Assembly: GCA_004352715.1 (NCBI GenBank)
Contig: SCFE01000001.1
Location: forward strand, 3,786,738-3,850,737
Direction of reading: 5' to 3'
Length of the DNA: 64,000 bases
Source: Hofstenia miamia
Lineage: Eukaryota > Xenacoelomorpha > Acoela
Part shown: positions 58,435-64,000 of the stretch, piece by piece
Layout: every line of letters starts with the position of its first letter
How positions within the stretch are numbered: position 1 is the stretch's first letter
Notes under the pieces: generated by a model
Database searches by the model: none
What the model was told of the DNA's origin: nothing
The model's input: only the letters and a program-made list of their open reading frames with translations
Program-made: the position numbers and the translations under genes

Positions 58435-59406
58435 TGTACAGTCACTCAGGGCCCTATTTTTCTGTTTTAATTATTTGGTACTCTGAAAATAGTGTTGTCT
58501 TTTTAATGTCCTGATTTGATGATTTGGTGCTATCAATTTATATCAGTTTCTTTTAAATCTATTTATTTGCATTTTTGAGCACAGTTATTCAACAGAATTA
58601 TTATCTGTCACCTTGGTTCATATTACATGTGATGGCTTGTTTTAACTTTGTGAGCAAAATTGTGTTTAAACTGTAAACAGTTACCAGGTAATAATTTACA
58701 TAATTTTGTAATAAATAGATGAGGTAACCATAGCAACATGCACAATAAATTTGTCTTCCTCCACCTGTGTTTCATCTTTTCTCACTTTTATTTTCTAGTA
58801 ACCCCTTTTAGATTTGTCATCAAGGATTTGGCTATGATAATAATTGCTTAAGATCCAGTGATAATCCAGGAGGAAACTGCACTGGGTCTGGTGCAACAAA
58901 TAGCTCCTTAACAGTGACAGCCCAAATCATGGTCACTTTAGGTTACAGTTAGGTGTAGGGAATAAGAAATTTTCACTTGATTGATTTGTACATGCACATA
59001 ATATTAACACACAGCAAATATACTATGCCATTGGCAAATGTGAATGCACAGCAATTATGTGCCTTTTGTTTATTATTTATTTACATGAGCTGAGATAATA
59101 GAACTCTGAGATAAATTGTTTATTGAGCTAGAAACTAATACTTGAGACACACAATTAGCACCTTGGTGAGTAAGGATGGCTTTGTGGATATGGCTTCAGT
59201 GTGATGACGTGTGAATTGGTCACTGCTGGAAATCTGTTCCCTATGGAATTCCTGTTTTTCTTATGTAAATCAGTGAACCACCAATATTTCTTTCTTTTGG
59301 TGGAATATGGGTCACTCTATACAATGGTAAACTTTGCAACCTTCAATCTTAACTCTTGAGTGTCCCAGTATTGCTAGAGTAGCCAGAGCTCCCCTGTGAT
59401 TCCACA
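58435..59406 (+). repeat. 5' LTR of the plus-strand element
   Basis: It starts TGTACAGTCACTCAGGGCCC and ends GTGATTCCACA. It shares many blocks with the other three LTR copies (ctatgccattggca, catgagctgag, acacacaattagcaccttgg) but is more diverged, so it belongs to an older or different subfamily. Confidence 0.75.
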
Positions 59407-59424
59407 TGGTTATCCTGATGTGAT
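59407..59424 (+). promoter_or_regulatory. Primer-binding site, tRNA-Trp type
   Basis: TGGTTATCCTGATGTGAT starts immediately after the LTR's terminal CA. Compared with TGGTGACCCCGACGTGAT, the complement of the eukaryotic tRNA-Trp 3' end, 14 of 18 positions agree, and three of the four changes are C to T. Confidence 0.65.
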
Positions 59425-60021
59425 GCTGGACAAATTAGGGTGCCAGTTGAACTCTCTACTCTATTCTGTTGAAGTTACCAAGGTGGTCACCCAATTTTTC
59501 CTGGTGATTGTAACATAGTGCCAAGCTGTTACTGTTTCTATATCACACTTGGTTTTGTGCTTTCTCTTTAGTGTGAGCCAGCTGGGATAGTTGTTTCCCC
59601 TGCCATGAGTTGATTTCACTACCAATGCATAACTTTGCCTCTTATGTTATTTTTGTGATGTGGTTCTGTGCTCTGAGGCTGTCACTCAGTTTCAACATTA
59701 TTTTTACTTGTCTTTGGTTGTTACTTTGTTGTTGTCTCATTCTTCTAGAATTTTCATTTATTACAGTACCCTAAACTGTGCTGTCTCCTGTTACTAGTTT
59801 TTGTTCCTCTGAACCCAGTTGGAATTTCTTTTGATTTGTTGGAATTGTTTTTCTGAATTTTCTTACTTTTTCTGAATGGATTTCAATAGTTTTTCTTGTA
59901 ATTGGACTCTCACACAGGGTCTCCCCAGTGTGAGCACTCAGGCACGGATGCAGCTTTTTAGTGAGGAGGGGGTTGGTATTGGCAATATATGGCCTATATG
60001 CATACATGTATGTATTATGCA

Positions 60022-60400
60022 TTAGTGTGTATCTATTACACAGTGGAGGTCTAATTCTCTTGTACTATATGTTTTCTTATATGTAGTGTTTTCTGATTGA
60101 AATTTAAGGAACACCTGCTTTCCTTTTTTGTTCACATGACAAGTTGCAAATTTGTCTCCCTCATAGTTGTATACCAAATAATGATATTTTTCAGTATCTG
60201 TGATACTACTGACTGAGGACTTTCTGGAGGCAACAATACCAGTATCCCATAGTAGAGTATCAACATCTTCAATGGACAGACCAGTTATGTTCATGTTCAT
60301 GTTAGATGATTCTTGGGGTTGAGGAGGAAGAGGAGAGAGAGTAGAATGAGGATTCACAGCAACTTCACCAGTGCAGGATTCATAAGCAGCTGTCTTTGGC
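60022..60400 (-). CDS. Exon 2 of the PIP-box gene
   Basis: 379 nt from the acceptor ttcattacag to the stop codon, continuing R-PKTAAYESCTGEVAV and ending LHCVIDTH. A methionine in the middle (NMNMNITGLS) is not the start, because the spliced frame extends upstream to exon 1. Confidence 0.6.
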
Positions 60401-60794
60401 CTGTAATGAAAATAAATAAATATTTAATTCAACAATATTCAGGTCAATTTAAAAAGAATGGTAAAAAGTGTACCAGGCGAATAGAGTTCTCATAGAGTTA
60501 AGATTTACATGTGGTTATATTATGAAATTGTACATACATGTACATGTAATTTCTACGAATATTTATAGCTTGGTTCAAAAAGGATTTTACAATCAAATGT
60601 TTACTATGGTTTTGTACAGACACACAATATAATCAAGAAATCAGCTAAACTACACTAAAGTATTTCATTTGGACAAACTCATAAAATAAGCTGCATTGCA
60701 TATTCAGTATGTAGATGGTTTCATTCAATTACCTGAAGAAAGAATTTATCTGTCCTTGATTTGCAGATTTCAATTTTTTTCTTGGTGGTGCCAT
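60022..60794 (-). CDS. Two-exon gene with N-terminal PIP-box-like motif, inside the hAT element
   Basis: Exon 1 is 60794-60733 and exon 2 is 60400-60022, joined by a 332-bp intron with donor CAG|GTAATT and acceptor ttcattacag. The 62 and 379 nt combine to 146 residues with an intact frame. The protein starts MAPPRKKLKSANQGQINSFF. Residues 13-20 (QGQINSFF) fit the PCNA-interacting consensus Q-x-x-I/L/M-x-x-F-F, preceded by a basic patch. The rest contains a proline-rich linker and KYHYLVYNYEGDKFATCHV; no domain recognised. Similar basic-plus-FF starts occur in some hAT transposases, so this is probably transposon cargo or the first exons of a truncated transposase rather than a host gene. Confidence 0.55.
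60733..60794 (-). CDS. Exon 1 of the PIP-box gene
   Basis: 62 nt encoding the first 20 residues plus two bases. The AG left over joins G of exon 2 to give AGG (Arg21). Confidence 0.6.
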
Positions 60795-61442
60795 GGGTAG
60801 GATGTAGAAATGATTCTCTTTCATAGGATTCACCTAGCTCACTTAATTGATAAATGAAAGTAAAGTATAGAAATGGCAAGAACTGATGTAGACAGGCTAA
60901 CTCTCATTGTTTTAATGCCTGATTGTTTTTATTACACAAAATACTTCAACAGGAGTTTCTTGTTTTACATTAAAAAAATAAATAATAGTTGTTGTAAAGT
61001 ATTCTCAGAATTTCAAACTCTAGTAATTAGTAATGCTAACATTGCACAGCTTTAATACTAACTCTTATGAAACAAGTCATTTGTATCAAAGGACACAACA
61101 TATGGAGACTCTATATACACAACATTTACAAATTACAATCATGAATTTGTTATTATTTCTGAATTATAACACTAAATTTTACAAATCAAAAAATATTCAC
61201 AGCAATATAGTAAAACTAATAATATAATTCCCTGTGATTCCCCACGGGGATTGAAATTAGGACCATCACACAAGCCTGGTAACATCTCTGTCACAATGTA
61301 CTTTAATAAGCATTGCCAAATTATGAAGACAAGGAGATATGTATGATAGAGAACATCTGGCGAGGTGCACAAAAAATTCTTTAACTCTAAGGGGGGGTTG
61401 AACCCCATGAACCCCTGTCAGATCTGCTACTGAGCACTGGCA

Positions 61443-62941
61443 ACCTGAATTTATCTTCTCTTACTCATGTTAACCAGTCACTGTCTGCAACTTTTCATCC
61501 TTTTTCTTTGGATCCCTTTCAAAACTGCCCCCAGTCACCACCTTCTCCAGAGCCTCAACCCTCTGAGGTTGAACAACTCTGAGCAGCTTTGCCAAGCAAA
61601 TCAATTGACATTTCAATGGGGAAGAATGTCTTGACTTGCTGTGAACTGAGATGAAGCAGCAAGCTGCCAAAGCCTGGAAGAGAGAGAAGCACCTACAGGA
61701 CGCAATCACCACTTTGACTATTCAAGTCAATAATTTAACAACTCCATCATCTGCATTCCCATTGTTGCAGAGCACTCCTTATTCTGTGCCCTGCTTGCCT
61801 AGACTCTCTGAATGTGTAACTTGTGATGTCTTAAAAGAATCCTTGGATGCTTTCTCTGAATGCCTCTCAGATCAAATTTCACAAATGATTAAGGCAGATC
61901 TCCCAAGTTGTAACTAACACTACCCCATTGACGCTGCAATTTGTTACTCCAGTCACTTTGCTTACAACTGGAAGTCCCACCTTCACACAGTCTGCCATCA
62001 CTTATGTTTCTACATTGGCCACTATGGCCACCCCTGCTCCAAATGTGCTTAGCACAACTGTTTTGCCTCCTGCACCTATCAACACTTTTGTTACTCCTAC
62101 AGTTTTGGTTCTTACTTCACCTCTATTACCAAGTATTTATGCTGTATCTGCAACCTCCATGGGGCAATGCTTTACTAAGTCTATCTTGCCCACAACCACT
62201 GTTGGAAATGAAACTGCTAATCTATTCAATTGCCATTCTATATTGCCTAAGTTCACCAGAAAGATCAATGAAATCTCACAGTCTTTTGAAGAGTGGTTCT
62301 TCCTCTTTGAGTTGACAATGAGGCAGTACAAAGCCACTCAGGATGCTGCTGTTGCACAATTCCCCACATATAACTAATATATGATGCTTGATCAAGACAT
62401 CAAGACTAATTACCAACTTCTAATCAGCTATTTTGAGAACCACTACAAGGTGCCTCATATTAAACATCAGTACAAGACACTGCTTTCAATCTTTTGTTCA
62501 AGAAGGGTGATGACGTCTGTACATACATCACACAGGTGGAAAGGCTGCTTTGCTTAAGCAAGCTCACTCTTGAATATTCAAAGCATGATCTTTTCTTGTA
62601 TATTTGTCAGGGCTTTCTGCACAATATTCATGGTCACCTTGAACTCAAGTGTGATCCCAAGGATGATCTCAACCAAAAAATTTGTAAAGCCATCAGCATT
62701 GAATACATGCTTCACAATACCACTAGTATCAACAAGGATGCTGGAGCTTAAAGCTGGCTCCTCATCTGTGAAACACCCTGCTTCCTCAAGTACTGCTGCT
62801 CCCAAAGTGAAGATAGAACTTGAAGAAACTCATTGTTTCTGCTGTGGTCAGAAAGGTCACACAAAGAGTCAATGCTGCACTGAGATCCATTTAGTTGCAG
62901 ATGGTGAGGGATTTGTCATCAATGAGCCCAGGTTTGAGTAG
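61443..62941 (+). pseudogene. Gag of the plus-strand LTR element, frameshifted
   Basis: Broken frames cover a proline-rich start, a coiled-coil-like piece (61651-61917) and a Thr/Pro-rich linker. The capsid blocks are LPKFTRKINEISQSFEEWFF, FELTMRQYKATQ, YMMLDQDIKTNYQLLIS, DDVCTYITQVERLLCLS and SKHDLFLYICQG. A preserved zinc knuckle, HCFCCGQKGHTKSQCC, follows at about 62835-62880 (CX2CX4HX4C), then VINEP. Frame changes near 61920, 62385, 62490 and 62755 show it is not functional. It is the best preserved gag of the CpG-poor family in the window. Confidence 0.85.
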
Positions 62942-63011
62942 TATCCCATGATCTGCCTGTTAGTTCTGTTGACTCATCAAACTAGTTGGAGCACCACCTC
63001 CTATAAATCAT

Positions 63012-63470
63012 GTGCAAGATGTTCTGGTCATTACCTCACTCTTGTGTACTAACATTATCCCTGTGGATATAAATGGATTTTTGGTTAATGCTACCAGGGT
63101 CTCTGCCTCCATTATTAGCAACACTTGTTGTGCTAAATTATGTTTATCAAGGGAGGAACTACTCCCATCAACTGCATGCCTGTTGCATGCTTCTGGGAAT
63201 TCAATCTCTCTGAAAGGTCACGTACTGAATCTGGAACTCTGCATTTGGCAAGAACTGTTCTCAGTAGATCTAATCATTATCAACACTTGAGACCAGGCTC
63301 TGCCATATGACATAATCCTGGGCAACAACTTTCTTGAGCAGAATTCCTGTGTCATCAACTATGGAAGCAATATGATCTCTATCCACAAAAGCAAAAACAG
63401 GCAGGAACTTGCCACCATTCCCAAACAAAACATTATGTTGAAATTTCTTTTGCCAGGACTTGTTGAGCCT
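63012..63470 (+). pseudogene. Retropepsin-type protease of the plus-strand element, active site lost
   Basis: The frame reads IIPVDINGFLVNATRVSASI, where a D-T/S-G-A active site would be expected at 'RVSAS'. It continues SLKGHVLNLELC, and after an in-frame TGA (63288-63290) YDIILGNNFLEQNSCVINYG, the usual C-terminal flank of a Ty3-type protease. The catalytic Asp is not recognisable, so it is inactive. Confidence 0.7.
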
Positions 63471-63595
63471 CAACACTGGTGATGTGTTGCAGTTGCCACC
63501 AACTTCCCATATGTAGGTGACGTCATGGTCTCTGGGTATAAAGGGAAGCATTTTCTTGGAGTCAACTTCCTCCCAGATCTCTGCCACATTTCAAA

Positions 63596-64000
63596 AGGAA
63601 AAACTTATATTACTGTACTGAATAGCTCCATTTTGTTGTTCAAGATAGACCCTGCTAAGCTGATAATTGTTGTGACTCTAGTTTGTTTGGAATTGAAAGC
63701 TGCTGCTTGCCTACCCATCTTAACAGCTATACATGACTTAGTGGAACCAAGTGATACCATCCAGATTCCTCCTGTCAGCAAGAGGACACACCCTCATCTC
63801 AGTCCTCAGGAATGTGACTGGCTCTCTCATTTGCTTCAACAACACCAGGAGGTGATTAATTACAGCTCAATCAGCATTGGTCAGGCCATCAGTGAACAGC
63901 TTGAAATTGTAACCAAGCAGGATTGCCTTATTTGCCTACCAGTCAGGAGAGTGCCAGAAAACCTCTGGAAAGAATACAAGAAGATCCTCAGTGATCTTAT
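63596..64000 (+). pseudogene. Start of pol (linker to reverse transcriptase), runs off the window
   Basis: The open frame includes LSPQECDWLSHLLQQHQEVI and then SEQLEIVTKQDCLICLPVRR followed by VPENLWKEYKKILSDL. This is the typical short lead into a Ty3/Gypsy RT (arginine-proline block, then 'LKE.YKKIL'). The catalytic domain lies beyond the window. Status as pseudogene is inferred from the rest of the element. Confidence 0.6.

Larger units (their letters stand above)
59939..61430. mobile_element. hAT-type element nested in the LTR retrotransposon
   Basis: An exact 8-bp repeat, TGAGCACT, lies at 59931-59938 and 61431-61438. The left end is CAGGCACGGATGCAGC, and the right end inverts to GTAGCAGATCTGACAGGGG. 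Both recall the CAGTGGCGGATC terminal type of one hAT group, including the adjacent G-rich tracts. The exact right boundary is ambiguous by two bases. It carries the two-exon minus-strand gene and no recognisable full transposase. Confidence 0.7.
58435..64000 (+). mobile_element. LTR retrotransposon of the CpG-poor family, 5' part, with nested hAT element
   Basis: The 5' LTR is followed by a primer-binding site, a leader interrupted by a hAT element (59939-61430), decayed gag, zinc knuckle, protease and the start of pol. It runs off the window end, so the 3' LTR is not seen. Leader sequence at about 59425-59630 matches the leader of the minus-strand element at 48280-48510 (aaggtggtcacc, gtgagycagctgggat). 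Confidence 0.85.

Noticed and set aside
1-64000. A bacterial-type defence system, CRISPR array or operon
   Set aside because: Spliced genes, eukaryotic retroelements and the absence of ribosome-binding sites or packed operons argue against prokaryotic DNA anywhere in the window.

Overview
The window is AT-rich eukaryotic nuclear DNA from an invertebrate animal that I cannot place further. Genes are sparse and spliced with GT-AG introns. Most of the sequence is transposon-derived, and it is broken by scaffold gaps (two of exactly 1000 N, others of 791, 492 and 21 N, plus four lone n). No prokaryotic signature, CRISPR array, rRNA or tRNA gene was found.

Host-type genes are few. An intronless dolichol kinase (DOLK) lies at 8305-9936 (-). 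A six-exon gene at 23838-35033 (-) can be spliced in frame into a 453-residue protein of unknown function that ends in a J-like domain lacking the HPD motif. A two-exon gene with a PIP-box-like N terminus at 60022-60794 (-) sits inside a hAT-type element and is probably transposon cargo.

Layout. 1-1052: decayed non-LTR reverse transcriptase. 1053-8304: no recognised gene. 8305-9936: DOLK. 10192-12830: Tc1 remnant and two LINE fragments. 16727-18075: Helentron-like element with about 181-bp internal tandem repeats running into a gap. 19975-20011: promoter-like motif cluster. 20964-22312: two MITEs with clean target duplications (9 bp and 8 bp). 23838-35033: the six-exon gene, whose introns hold a Copia RNase H remnant and a transposon ORF cut by a hAT MITE. 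35165-35519: another hAT MITE. 39121-39999: solo LTR. 41026-42319: mariner with perfect terminal repeats. 45597-49444: internally deleted LTR element. 50470-58096: a young LTR retrotransposon with TTAA target duplication and about 3.5 kb of unrecognised coding sequence. 58435 to the window end: a third member of the CpG-poor LTR family, interrupted by a nested hAT element at 59939-61430.

The strongest large-scale signal is compositional. Left of about 35.7 kb CpG is common (about 30 in 32581-34160 by eye). Right of it CpG nearly vanishes (about two dozen in 36241-50469), except in the 50470-58096 element, which is CpG-rich. Two LTR families with near-identical LTR pairs, hence similar youth, have opposite CpG content. 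This points to a methylation boundary, a chimeric scaffold, or recent arrival of the CpG-rich element from another genome.
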